From positions 62,001 through 126,000 of the forward strand of contig NZ_KB893177.1 of the NCBI RefSeq assembly GCF_000374025.1: a DNA stretch of 64,000 nucleotides, in the 5' to 3' direction. The notes under the pieces were generated by a model that searched no databases, was not told the origin of the DNA, and was given only the letters and a program-made list of their open reading frames with translations. Source of the stretch: Spirosoma panaciterrae DSM 21099 (GTDB taxonomy: Bacteria > Bacteroidota > Bacteroidia > Cytophagales > Spirosomataceae). A program made the translations under genes and the position numbers. The number at the start of each line of letters is the position of its first letter. Positions within the stretch are counted from its first letter, which is position 1. Positions 25,209 to 34,500 of this stretch are shown here, piece by piece.

Positions 25209-26711
25209 ATGAACAAGCTACGAAACGAACTCCAACAGGCAGCTGCCGAAAGTGAAACCCGACGGCACTTTTTACATACCTGCTCTACAGGGCTTGGTGC
25301 GATGGCCCTAAGTTCCATTTTGGGTAGTTGCGGCTTTTTCAGTAAAGAGTCGTCGAAGAATAACGACGTTGGCGCAGCCTCGCTAAGTTCGGAACCAACC
25401 GCACCGCATCCCTCTCAGTATTTGCCTAAGGCCCAACGGGTCATTTATATCCACATGGCGGGTTCACCGAGCCAACTGGAGCTATTCGACTACAAGCCAG
25501 AACTTGCCAAATACAATGGGAAGGACTGTCCTCAGGCATTACTCGAAGGCAAGAAATTTGCCTTTATCCGGGGAACACCGAAAATGCTAGGGCCACAGGG
25601 AAAATTTGCGCAATATGGTCAGTCGGGAGCGTGGCTATCGGATTATCTACCCCATTTGCAGGGGGTTGTCGATGAGGTTTCGTTTCTGAAAGCCATGTAT
25701 ACCGATCAGTTCAACCATGCTCCTGCCCAACTGCTCATGCATACAGGCAGTGCCCGGCTGGGTCGTCCGAGCCTGGGTTCGTGGGTGACCTACGGATTAG
25801 GTACGGAGAATGATAATCTACCGGGATATATCGTACTGGCATCTGGTGGCAAACAACCCGACGCGGGTAAATCGGTCTGGGGGAGCGGCTTCCTGCCAAC
25901 GGTTTATCAGGGTGTTCAGTGCCGAACCGATGGCGACCCGGTACTCTATGCGTCGAACCCCAATGGCATGGATCGGAACATCCGCAAGCAAACCATCGAC
26001 GCCATCAGCCAGATCAATCAGCAACAGTATAATGACGTAAAAGACCCTGAAATCCTGACTCGCATTGCGCAGTACGAACTCGCTTTCCGTATGCAGATGT
26101 CGGTTCCCGATGCGATGGATATTAAAAGCGAGCCCCAGTACATTCTGGACAGCTACGGCGTCGATCCAGCCAAAGGTTCATTTGCCCGCAACTGCCTGCT
26201 GGCCCGTCGGCTTGCCGAACGAGGGGTACGGTTTATTCAGTTATTCGACTGGGGCTGGGATACGCATGGCACCAGTGCCGACGGAGCCATCGAAATCGGA
26301 CTTCGAAACAAATGCAAGGAATCGGACCAGGCAGTAGCTGCCCTTCTGAAAGACCTTAAACAGCGTGGGCTGTTAGACGATACCCTGGTGGTTTGGGGCG
26401 GAGAATTTGGCCGAACACCCATGCAGGAAAACCGGGATGGACAAACGCTACCGTTTATGGGCCGCGACCATCACCTCGAAGCGTTTACGGTCTGGATGGC
26501 CGGGGGTGGCGTAAAACAAGGATTTTCGTACGGCGAAACTGACGACATTGGCTATTATGGCGTGAAAGATAAAACTCACATTCACGACCTTCAGGCTACG
26601 ATCCTACACCTGCTTGGTTTCGATCACACCAAATTAACCTATCAGTTTCAGGGCCGCCCCTTCCGCCTGACCGATGTAGCCGGGAAAGTAATTAAACCAG
26701 TACTAGCCTGA
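25209..26711 (+). CDS. DUF1501 family protein (sulfatase-like fold, probable Tat substrate)
   Basis: A 500-residue protein starting at ATG 25209 (an earlier GTG would lie inside the palindrome). The N-terminus has a twin-arginine-like signal, ETRRHFLHTCSTGLGAMALS, with a following Cys (GSCGF) that could be lipidated. The DUF1501 body carries RVIYIHMAGSPSQLELFDYKP, FNHAPAQLLMHTG, FDWGWDTHG and VVWGGEFGRTPMQEN, the conserved alkaline-phosphatase-like positions. DUF1501 proteins are encoded next to PSD1/DUF1553 proteins; the pair probably forms one extracytoplasmic system of unknown role. A family-B hairpin begins 3 bp after the stop. Confidence 0.9.
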   Translation: MNKLRNELQQAAAESETRRHFLHTCSTGLGAMALSSILGSCGFFSKESSKNNDVGAASLSSEPTAPHPSQYLPKAQRVIYIHMAGSPSQLELFDYKPELAKYNGKDCPQALLEGKKFAFIRGTPKMLGPQGKFAQYGQSGAWLSDYLPHLQGVVDEVSFLKAMYTDQFNHAPAQLLMHTGSARLGRPSLGSWVTYGLGTENDNLPGYIVLASGGKQPDAGKSVWGSGFLPTVYQGVQCRTDGDPVLYASNPNGMDRNIRKQTIDAISQINQQQYNDVKDPEILTRIAQYELAFRMQMSVPDAMDIKSEPQYILDSYGVDPAKGSFARNCLLARRLAERGVRFIQLFDWGWDTHGTSADGAIEIGLRNKCKESDQAVAALLKDLKQRGLLDDTLVVWGGEFGRTPMQENRDGQTLPFMGRDHHLEAFTVWMAGGGVKQGFSYGETDDIGYYGVKDKTHIHDLQATILHLLGFDHTKLTYQFQGRPFRLTDVAGKVIKPVLA

Positions 26712-26713
26712 TT

Positions 26714-26827
26714 CTGAACCAGGATTTTTATGATTTAACTGACTGACTTTGATTTTGCATTTCGTTTCTTCGAAACGCGTGAATAAAATCATAGTCGGTC
26801 AATCAAATCATAAAAATCCCGGTTCAG
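26714..26827. repeat. Family-B intergenic hairpin, copy 1
   Basis: A 114-bp inverted repeat opening with CTGAACCAGGATTTT and closing with the near complement, with inner GATTTAACTGACTGAC units. It lies between the convergent DUF1501 and gatC genes, and its last bases supply the gatC stop codon. A second copy in the same orientation lies at 27927-28032. Confidence 0.75.
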
Positions 26828-27108
26828 AGCACTTTCGGTACTTCGAAGAATTGCTCGTCGTGCTGAGGGGCGTTGGCGAGAGCCTGTTCGCGGGGGAGGT
26901 GATTACCCACTACGTCGTCGCGGAGAACATTGGTTTCATCCGAAATATGCGTTAGGGGTTCCACACCCGTCGTGTCAACTTCATTCAGTTGCTCCATCCA
27001 GGTCAATACGCCATTCAGGCTGTTCAATAACTCCGCTTCCTCCTCTGGCCGAACTTCCAGACGCGCCAGATGAGCTATTTTGTAGAGTGTTTCCTGATCT
27101 ACTTTCAT
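26824..27108 (-). CDS. gatC: Asp/Glu-tRNA amidotransferase subunit C
   Basis: A 94-residue protein of the heterotrimeric GatCAB amidotransferase, which converts misacylated Glu-tRNA(Gln) and Asp-tRNA(Asn) to the correct Gln and Asn forms; GatC is the belt that links A and B. The family signature is clear: IAHLARLEVRPEEEAELLNSL, LTWMEQLNEVDTTGVEP and DETNVLRDDVV. ATG 27108 is preferred over the TTG at 27114. gatA and gatB are not in this window. The gene lies downstream of plsC on the same strand, with an octamer hairpin array ending 4 nt before the start codon. The stop codon is contributed by the family-B repeat. Confidence 0.92.
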   Translation of the reverse strand: MKVDQETLYKIAHLARLEVRPEEEAELLNSLNGVLTWMEQLNEVDTTGVEPLTHISDETNVLRDDVVGNHLPREQALANAPQHDEQFFEVPKVL

Positions 27109-27112
27109 AATC

Positions 27113-27211
27113 AAAGAGTGAACGAGTGAAAGAGCGAAAGAGCGAAAGAGCGAAAGAGTGAGTCAGGCTGGTCAGTTCTCACTCTTTCACTCTTTCGCTC
27201 TTTCGCTCTTT
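27113..27211. repeat. Octamer-array hairpin (family A, copy 1)
   Basis: Tandem GAGYGAAA octamers on one arm (27113-27162) face their complement on the other (27178-27211), giving a 34-bp stem (27129-27162 with 27178-27211) with one mismatch and a 15-nt loop. The arm starting at 27179 also encodes the C-terminus of plsC. Confidence 0.85.
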
Positions 27212-27919
27212 ATTTAATTCTGCGTCAATAATTTTATACGTTTCTTCTTTGAGCCGCTCCAGGTCGTCCTGAGTCATGCCTTTTGTTTCGATGGGCGGAT
27301 GGATGACAGCCCGTAAGGGATGCCAATGAAAGCGAATTGGGCTTCTATCGGGCAAAATCTGATCATTATTCAACAGGGTCACCGGCACAATAGGCACCTG
27401 CTGCTGAATCGCCATTGTAAACGCACCATCCCGAAAGGGCACCATTTGCGGTGGCTCAGTGGCCTTGATCCCCCCTTCCGGAAAAATCATAATACTTCGC
27501 CCTGACGCCAGCGTTCGTATCGACTTTGCCAGCGAGTAGGCCCGGCTATTCGGCTGACTGCGATCGACTTGTACGTGCAGTTTGGCAAACATATAGCCCA
27601 GCAACGGAATATGTTTCACCTCGCTTTTACCTACAAAGGCGTAGTAGTTTCTGACAATCACGCCCATTGCCGCAATGTCGAGGTACGAAAAATGGTTCGC
27701 ACAAAACACATAGACCTTTTTAGGGTCGGGCCGAAACCGCCTTTCGACACGCACAGGCATACCAGCCCCGATGAAAAACAACATGCCCCAGACATAATTG
27801 ACTTTATGAGCAAGTGGCTTCCAGTTTTCCCGTTGCAGAAACACAAACTGAAACGGAAACAGTACGAGGTACAATGCCACGAACCAAATAGCGCACCAGA
27901 TTGTGTAAAGTAGTCGCAT
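27179..27919 (-). CDS. plsC: 1-acyl-sn-glycerol-3-phosphate acyltransferase family protein
   Basis: A 246-residue membrane-bound acyltransferase that would acylate lysophosphatidic acid to phosphatidic acid. Start ATG 27919 is followed by two N-terminal hydrophobic stretches. The catalytic HX4D motif is NHFSYLD, the acceptor-binding motif is FPEGGIKATEP, and PFRDGAFTMA and VPIVPVTLLN complete the family set. The last ten residues (KERKSERVKE) are encoded by the octamer array, so the reading frame has run into the repeat and stops inside it. It lies between purH and gatC, all on one strand, with repeats on both sides. Confidence 0.85.
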   Translation of the reverse strand: MRLLYTIWCAIWFVALYLVLFPFQFVFLQRENWKPLAHKVNYVWGMLFFIGAGMPVRVERRFRPDPKKVYVFCANHFSYLDIAAMGVIVRNYYAFVGKSEVKHIPLLGYMFAKLHVQVDRSQPNSRAYSLAKSIRTLASGRSIMIFPEGGIKATEPPQMVPFRDGAFTMAIQQQVPIVPVTLLNNDQILPDRSPIRFHWHPLRAVIHPPIETKGMTQDDLERLKEETYKIIDAELNKERKSERVKE

Positions 27920-27926
27920 AGTTTCT

Positions 27927-28032
27927 GAACCGGGATTTATTTGATTTAACTGACTGACTTTGATTTGCAATTGCCAGCTTTCTTTGAAAGCCTAATAGAA
28001 GTCGGTCAGTTAAATCAAATAAATCCCGGTTC
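27927..28032. repeat. Family-B intergenic hairpin, copy 2
   Basis: A 34-bp stem (27927-27960 with 27999-28032) has a single mismatch and a 38-nt loop. The arm begins GAACCGGGATTTATTT and contains GATTTAACTGACTGACTT, shared exactly with copy 1. It fills the gap between purH and plsC and ends 7 nt before the plsC start codon. Confidence 0.85.
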
Positions 28033-28036
28033 TGAT

Positions 28037-29587
28037 TTAGTGTTTAAAATGGCGCACACCCGTCGTGACCATCGCCAGACCGTGCTGATTACAATAATCG
28101 ATTGAATCCTGATCCCGAATAGAACCTCCGGGCTGTACAACGGCAGTCACTCCAGCCTTGCTGGCAATTTCTACGCAGTCGGGGAATGGGAAAAAGGCAT
28201 CCGAAGCCATTACAGACCCGTTCAGGTCGAAGCCAAACGAATGTGCTTTTTCAATAGCTTGCCGAAGCGCGTCTACCCGCGAGGTTTGCCCTACACCACT
28301 TGCCAGCAATTGGCCTTCCTTCGCCAGCACAATTGTGTTCGACTTGGTATGTTTACACACTTTCAGGGCAAACTCCAGCGCACGAACTTCGCTTTCGGTA
28401 GGAGCCTTTTCCGTAACGGTCTTAAACTGGCTGGCGGTTTCAGCTACATTATCTTTATCCTGTTCCAGCACCCCGTTCAGAATGGTTTTGAACATCACCG
28501 GCGGCAGTTCAACTGCATTCCGCTTCAGCAGAATACGGTTCTTCTTCGATTTCAACAGTTGTAAGGCTTCGGGTGCATAGTCGGGCGCGATCAAAATCTC
28601 CATGAAGAGCTTATTCAACTCCTCGGCCGTAGCCAGATCGACGGGAACGTTTGTAATCACAACACCCCCGAAGGCCGATACCGGGTCACAAGCCAGCGCG
28701 TTCAGATACGCTTCTTTAGCTGTAGGTGCCGTAGCAATCCCACAGGCGTTGGTATGCTTGATAATGGCAAAAGCCGCTGAACTGTCGGTCGCCGGAAATT
28801 CGTCGATCAGGCCAACGCAGGCATCTACATCGACCAGGTTGTTGTACGACAATTCCTTACCATGCAGCTTATCGAACATAGCGTCCAGATCACCATAGAA
28901 ACTGGCCTGCTGATGCGGGTTTTCGCCATAGCGAAGGTGATTGGCAGGCAATGCCTTGAAGTCATAAATAGCCCCTTCGTAACCCGTTCCCTGCGGCTGT
29001 TCACCGGCAAAATACGCCTGGATGGCCGTATCATAATGCGACGTAACGGCAAAGGCTTCGCCCGCATACCGACGCCGATCTGTTAACGCAGTAGTTCCCG
29101 ATTTTTCGGTCAGCAGTTCAACCACTCCGGCATACTGGCTCCGCGACGACACGATCAGTACATCGTTGTAATTTTTAGCGGCCGCCCGAATCAGCGAGAT
29201 ACCACCAATATCTATTTTCTCGATGATGTCTTCATCCGATGCTCCCGAAGCCACGGTTTCTTCAAACGGATACAGGTCTACGACAACCAGATCAATCGGC
29301 GGAATCCGGTGCCGTTCGGCCTGGGCCAGATCTTCGGGCACGTCGCGCCGGTACAGAATGCCTCCCATTACGGCAGGATGCAATGTTTTTACCCGACCGC
29401 CAAAAATAGATGGATAACCTGTAAGGTCTTCAACGGCCGTAACCGGAATTCCCAGTTGTTCAATGAATGCCTGTGTACCACCCGTCGAATACAGTTTGAC
29501 GTTTTGCTGGTGCAATAACCGAACTAAAGGCTCTAAACCGTCTTTATAATAAACGGAGATTAAAGCAGAGGAGATTTTCAGAGACAT
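28037..29587 (-). CDS. purH: Bifunctional AICAR transformylase/IMP cyclohydrolase
   Basis: A 516-residue enzyme for the last two steps of IMP synthesis. The N-terminal IMP cyclohydrolase (MGS-like) domain covers about residues 1-190 with YSTGGTQAF and GGRVKTLHPAVMGGIL; the AICAR formyltransferase domain follows, with LRYGENPHQQASFYG, AFAIIKHTNACGIA and SVMASDAFFPFPD. Length is standard. The start codon lies 5 nt after a 74-nt hairpin that appears to begin the mRNA (29593-29666), and a -7 box sits just upstream of that (29674-29681). Regulation through this leader is possible. Downstream on the same strand are plsC and gatC. Confidence 0.96.
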   Translation of the reverse strand: MSLKISSALISVYYKDGLEPLVRLLHQQNVKLYSTGGTQAFIEQLGIPVTAVEDLTGYPSIFGGRVKTLHPAVMGGILYRRDVPEDLAQAERHRIPPIDLVVVDLYPFEETVASGASDEDIIEKIDIGGISLIRAAAKNYNDVLIVSSRSQYAGVVELLTEKSGTTALTDRRRYAGEAFAVTSHYDTAIQAYFAGEQPQGTGYEGAIYDFKALPANHLRYGENPHQQASFYGDLDAMFDKLHGKELSYNNLVDVDACVGLIDEFPATDSSAAFAIIKHTNACGIATAPTAKEAYLNALACDPVSAFGGVVITNVPVDLATAEELNKLFMEILIAPDYAPEALQLLKSKKNRILLKRNAVELPPVMFKTILNGVLEQDKDNVAETASQFKTVTEKAPTESEVRALEFALKVCKHTKSNTIVLAKEGQLLASGVGQTSRVDALRQAIEKAHSFGFDLNGSVMASDAFFPFPDCVEIASKAGVTAVVQPGGSIRDQDSIDYCNQHGLAMVTTGVRHFKH

Positions 29588-29592
29588 GAATA

Positions 29593-29666
29593 TGGCCGAA
29601 ACAGGCTCCGGCTGTTTCAGTAGCTAAATGGCAAGTAATCCGAAACAGCCGGGAGCCTGTTTCGGC
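29593..29666 (-). promoter_or_regulatory. Hairpin 5' leader of purH
   Basis: 29641-29666 pairs with 29593-29617 over 25 bp with one bulged base and a 23-nt loop; the outer bases are GGCCGAAACAGG. It ends 5 nt before the purH ATG, and its far end is where transcription from the box at 29674-29681 should begin, so the whole leader would be this hairpin. Confidence 0.55.
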
Positions 29667-29673
29667 CTGAGCC

Positions 29674-29681
29674 ACAAAGAT
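29674..29681 (-). promoter_or_regulatory. -7 box of purH
   Basis: On the reverse strand TATCTTTG is a perfect TAnnTTTG match; a -33 element is not convincing. Predicted start near 29667. Confidence 0.5.
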
Positions 29682-29692
29682 AACCAAAGCTC

Positions 29693-29700
29693 TTAACTTT
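29693..29700 (+). promoter_or_regulatory. -7 box of the flippase gene
   Basis: TAACTTTG, a perfect match, 70 bp before the ATG at 29770 and back to back with the purH box. Confidence 0.45.
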
Positions 29701-29769
29701 GCAGTCGGCAAGGCAAACTCTGGAGTAGGTTGGCGACTAAGTCCACACATTCCAGCGTTCTTTCGATAC

Positions 29770-31356
29770 ATGAGCACATTTAAAAAATTAGCGAGCGATA
29801 CGGCACTTTATGGTGTTAGTACTATTCTAGGGCGACTAATCTATTTTGCTTTAGTTCCTTTACACACCTATGTATTCAAGAAGCCAGGTGAATTATCATC
29901 TAACGTCGAATTGTACAGCTATGTAGCCGTCCTACTTACCTTATACACATTAGGCCTAGAAACTGCTTTTTTTCGTTTTGCTGCCCGTGCTAAAGATAAT
30001 CAAGCAGAACGCCAGCGAATTTTTAATGACACCCTTAGCATTGTTGTCATTATTAGCACGCTTGCATCTGCATTAATTATAGGTTTAACTCCTCAATTGG
30101 TCGTTTGGCTGAATTATCCAGGCCAACAGTCATCTATCATATGGGTAGCCTTACTGATTGCTATTGATGCTATAGTCGCTATCCCATTTGCCCGGCTACG
30201 GGTAGAGAACAAAGCTCGTCACTTTGTACTAGCCAAACTTATCAACATAGGGCTTGTCGTTCTCCTTAATGTTTTCTTTTTGATTGTTTGCAGAGACATT
30301 TCGGCTGGTAAATATGCCCAGTTTCTACAACCAGCCGTTAGACTCATTTACAATCCAGCCATTGGCCCTGGTTATATCTTTCTAGCAAATTTGCTAGCTA
30401 ATGCTTCTTATTTTGTACTTATTCGAAATACGTTCAGAGACTTTCAATTTCGAATTAACCAACAGGAGATTAAAGCCTTGTTGGTGTATGCATTTCCATT
30501 AATGCTCACCAATTTGGCAGGTTTGATCAATAACACAACCGACCGAATTTTTCTACGACATTTTTTACCAGAAGGGTTCTATACCAGCCTAAGCTCTGCT
30601 GATGTGCTAGGGATATACGGTAATTGTTATAAACTATCTGTATTTATGGCGCTGGCTATAAATTCGTTTAAGTTCGCAGCCGACCCATTTTTCTTTTCAA
30701 AAGCAGAAGATAAAAATGCACCTGATCTGTTAGCTATAGCAACCAAATGGTTTCTAATTGTATGTGTTTTGATCTGGGTAGGTGTAAGTCTAAATCTTGA
30801 TCTACTAGGGTTATTAGTTTCCAAGCGATATCGCGTCGGTCTGGATATTGTGCCTATATTATTACTCGCCTATTTATTTATGGGTGTCTATTATAATATA
30901 TCTTTCTGGTTTAAGCTCAGCGATAAAACAAAGTTTGGTACCATTATTACTATTACGGGCGCTGCCATAACAATCCTGGGCAATATTCTTCTAATTCCCG
31001 TGATGGGGTATATGGGTTGTGCGGTAGCCTTTCTGGTTTCCAGCTTCGTCATGATGGCGATCTGCTACTTGCTGGGCGAGAAGTATTACCCTGTTCCCTA
31101 TCAGGTAGGCTCTGCGTTGGGCTATATAGTGGGGGCCGGTCTATTGATTTACCTGTCCTGGCAATTTCCAATTGCTAATTTATGGGTATCGGTGCCTGTC
31201 CATATTGGACTGTTTGGGCTGTTTTTAGGAGTAATTGCGGTGATTGAGCGCGATACCTTTCAACCGGTACTGGCCCGTATTAGAAAGCAAACGCCTAAGA
31301 CACCCAAATTACCCAGCGAATCTGAACAGGTATTTCCAGGAGAAGAGCAACTCTGA
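29770..31356 (+). CDS. Oligosaccharide flippase (MOP superfamily, Wzx-like)
   Basis: A 528-residue polytopic membrane protein with 12-14 hydrophobic helices and a soluble tail (RKQTPKTPKLPSESEQV). The N-terminus LASDTALYGVSTILGRLIYFA resembles polysaccharide flippases, and the repeated two-half arrangement supports the MOP superfamily. It would move a lipid-linked glycan across the inner membrane. No glycosyltransferase cluster is adjacent, so the glycan is unknown. Base composition changes inside the gene: up to about 30,990 the DNA is clearly richer in A and T than its surroundings, and after that it matches the rest of the window. Confidence 0.82.
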   Translation: MSTFKKLASDTALYGVSTILGRLIYFALVPLHTYVFKKPGELSSNVELYSYVAVLLTLYTLGLETAFFRFAARAKDNQAERQRIFNDTLSIVVIISTLASALIIGLTPQLVVWLNYPGQQSSIIWVALLIAIDAIVAIPFARLRVENKARHFVLAKLINIGLVVLLNVFFLIVCRDISAGKYAQFLQPAVRLIYNPAIGPGYIFLANLLANASYFVLIRNTFRDFQFRINQQEIKALLVYAFPLMLTNLAGLINNTTDRIFLRHFLPEGFYTSLSSADVLGIYGNCYKLSVFMALAINSFKFAADPFFFSKAEDKNAPDLLAIATKWFLIVCVLIWVGVSLNLDLLGLLVSKRYRVGLDIVPILLLAYLFMGVYYNISFWFKLSDKTKFGTIITITGAAITILGNILLIPVMGYMGCAVAFLVSSFVMMAICYLLGEKYYPVPYQVGSALGYIVGAGLLIYLSWQFPIANLWVSVPVHIGLFGLFLGVIAVIERDTFQPVLARIRKQTPKTPKLPSESEQVFPGEEQL

Positions 31357-31513
31357 CCCAAATGGCAGAAAATAGGTTTTAAAAATTGTCCAAGATTCTA
31401 TAAAGAAGTATAAATGGAGCCTTTTTGTCATTCCAACTAAATTCTAAAGTTTTAGTAAGTCGTTAAATTTTCAGTAAAAATCCCTATAGTGTACTAATCG
31501 GTGCTTTTATAGG

Positions 31514-31521
31514 TAAATTTG
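31514..31521 (+). promoter_or_regulatory. Candidate -7 box of the VCBS lipoprotein gene
   Basis: TAAATTTG matches TAnnTTTG exactly, 46 bp before the ATG at 31568. No clear -33 element. Confidence 0.4.
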
Positions 31522-31567
31522 AAGATAATTTGTTTCCTCTGCCACCCAAAACGGCGTGTACTTATCC

Positions 31568-34500
31568 ATGAAATTCTGTTTTTTCCGTGGGGCCTGGTTA
31601 CTGCCCGTAATCTGTCTGTTCGCTCTTTGTTCCTGCCGTGAAAAACCCTTGTTTGAGCGGCTCGACTCATCCGATACCGGCATCTCATTTGCCAACACGA
31701 TTACCGATAGCGATACACTCAACATCCTCAATTATCAATATATCTACAATGGCGGGGGCGTAGGGGTCGGTGATTTCAACGGCGACCAGAAGCCTGATGT
31801 TTTCTTCGCCGGGAATCAGGTATCCAACCGACTGTATATCAACGAAACCGAAACGGGTGGCGGTAACCTTCATTTCAAAGACGCAACGGAATCGGCAGGA
31901 GTAAGTGGTGGCGGCCGCTGGTGCTCGGGGGTGTCGGTAGTCGATATAAACGCCGATGGTAAACTCGACGTATACGTATCCAATACACTCCATAAGAAAG
32001 GCGCTCAACGGGCCAATCTGCTGTATGTCAATCAGGGGAACGACACCGATGGCAACCCAAAATTTCGGGAAATGGCCGTTGATTATGGGATTGCTGATAC
32101 GACCTACTCAACTCACTCGGCCTTTTTCGATTATGACAACGATGGCGATTTAGACCTGTTTGTACTGGTCGATCAGATTGCCGACCCCAAAAATCCGGGT
32201 TATCTGAAAGTCCGCATCGACGACGGAACCTCGCCCAATACGGACCGACTGTACCGCAATGATTTCGACGCGAAGCGGGGCCATGCCTACTTTACCGACG
32301 TTACCAAACAAGCGGGCGTTGTCGCTGAAGGCTTTGGTCTGGGGCTAAATATATGTGATATTAACCGCGATGGCTGGAAAGATATTTACGTTACCAACGA
32401 CTTCGCGAGCAACGATGTCCTCTACATCAACAACCATGATGGTACGTTTACGAATCGCTCCCACGACTCGTTTAAGCATACCAGTTCATCAGCAATGGGC
32501 AATGATGTGGCCGACATCAATGGCGACGGTCTGGCCGACATTATATGCATGGATATGCTACCCGAAGATAACCTTCGCAAAAAGAGCCTGATGGGTCCCA
32601 GCAGTTATTTTGCTTATCAGGAGTGGGACCGCCTGGGGTATGAGCACCAATACGCTCGTAATACGCTTCAGCTCAATCAGGGCGTTCGGCCTACAGATAC
32701 TTCAAAAACTCATGCCAACATGCCGGTTTTCAGCGAGATCAGTATGCTGGCGGGGGTGGCCGAAACCGAGTGGAGCTGGTCGCCCCTACTGGTCGATCTG
32801 GACCACGACGGCTACCGTGATCTGCTCGTTACCAACGGATTTCCCCGCGACGTTACCGACCGCGACTTTACCGTTTATTATAGCTCCGTCAATACCTACC
32901 TGAGTGATGCATTACGGAAAGAATTAACCGATAAAATTCCCCAGGTAAAGGTGAGCAACTATGCGTTTCGCAATCGGGGCAGCTCAGGAACGCCCGCTTT
33001 CGAGAACGTGACCAACCTCTGGGGCATGGCCGAACCCAGTTTCTCGAACGGAGCAGCTTATGCCGATTTCGACGGCGATGGCGACCTCGATTACGTAATC
33101 AATAATATCAACGACGAAGCTTTTGTTTATCGCAATAACCTGAACGACCGTAAGCCCGAAAATGCCCATTATCTCCGCATTCAGTTTGAGGGCGATGGTG
33201 CCAATCGTATGGGCTTGGGTGCTCTGGTCGAGTACGACCTTCCCGATGGTCGAAAAGAGTTTTATGAGCATACGCTGTATCGCGGTTTCCTGTCGAGTGT
33301 AGATCCGATTGCTCATTTTGGTTTGGGGAAGGAGAAAACCATCAAAAACCTGAAAGTGACCTGGCCGGGTGGCCGAGTGCAGATTATCCCATCCGTAAAT
33401 GCTGACCAGACATTGGTCCTGAAAGCAGCTAACGCCCAACCTGGCCCCTCAGTTACGGAGCCAAAGTCTGTGGTAAACCCATTGATGACCGATGTAACGT
33501 CTTCACTCGGCATTACCTATCGGCATGAAGAAACCGACATTATCGACTTCAACCTCCAGAAAACCCTGCTGCATAAACTGACCGAGTATGGCCCGGCGTT
33601 GGCCGTTGGCGATGTAAATGGCGACGGGTTTATGGATATGGTAGTGGGCGGCAGCTCCAAATTTTCGACCGACTTACTGCTTCAGCAGGCCAATGGTCAT
33701 TTCACACGCAAATCGTTTCCAACCAAATTATCGGAGGATGCCGGTATACTCCTCTTCGACGCGGATGCAGATGGTGACCTCGATCTGTACGCAGCCAGTG
33801 GAAGCCCGGAGGTTGGTCAAAATCAGTTGGAAGAAGCGCTTCACCATCACCTCTATGTTAATGATGGCAAAGGCAATTTCACGTTGGATGCCAATGCATT
33901 ACCTAATTTCTGGCTGAACAGTTCGTGCGTTAAAGCCGCTGATTTTGACCGCGATGGCGACCTCGATCTGTTTGTAGGGGGCCGTGTGGAGCCTTACAAA
34001 TACCCAATGGGCGTACGTAGTTACCTACTCCGAAACGATGGCAGTACAAAAGACAAACCGCATTTTACGGATGCGACAGCCCAGATTGCCCCGGTACTCA
34101 CGAAGCAAAGCCTGACCTGCGATGCGCTCTGGACCGATTATGACAAGGATGGCTATGTCGATTTGCTGTTGGCCAGTGAGTGGGCTCCCCTTACCATGCT
34201 GCACAATGAAAAAGGGATGCTTAAGCCCCTAGACAACAGCGGGTTAAGCGATAAGTCAGGCTTCTGGAACTCGTTAACGCCTGGCGATTTCGACAACGAT
34301 GGCGACATCGATTATCTGGCCGGGAACCTGGGGTTGAACAACCTGCTCCGCGCCACACCCGATCGACCTACTCGGATTTATGCGGGCGACTTCGATAACA
34401 ATGGTTTTTACGACGCTTTTCCAACCGTGTACTTCAAAAATGCCAAAGGTCAGTATGAAGAATACCCCTATTTTGGCTGGGACGATATGGTGAAGCAGAT

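Noticed and set aside
27113-27211. Short regular repeats that might be read as a CRISPR array
   Set aside because: The units are 8 bp, contiguous and without spacers, and the two arms are complementary; no cas gene is near.
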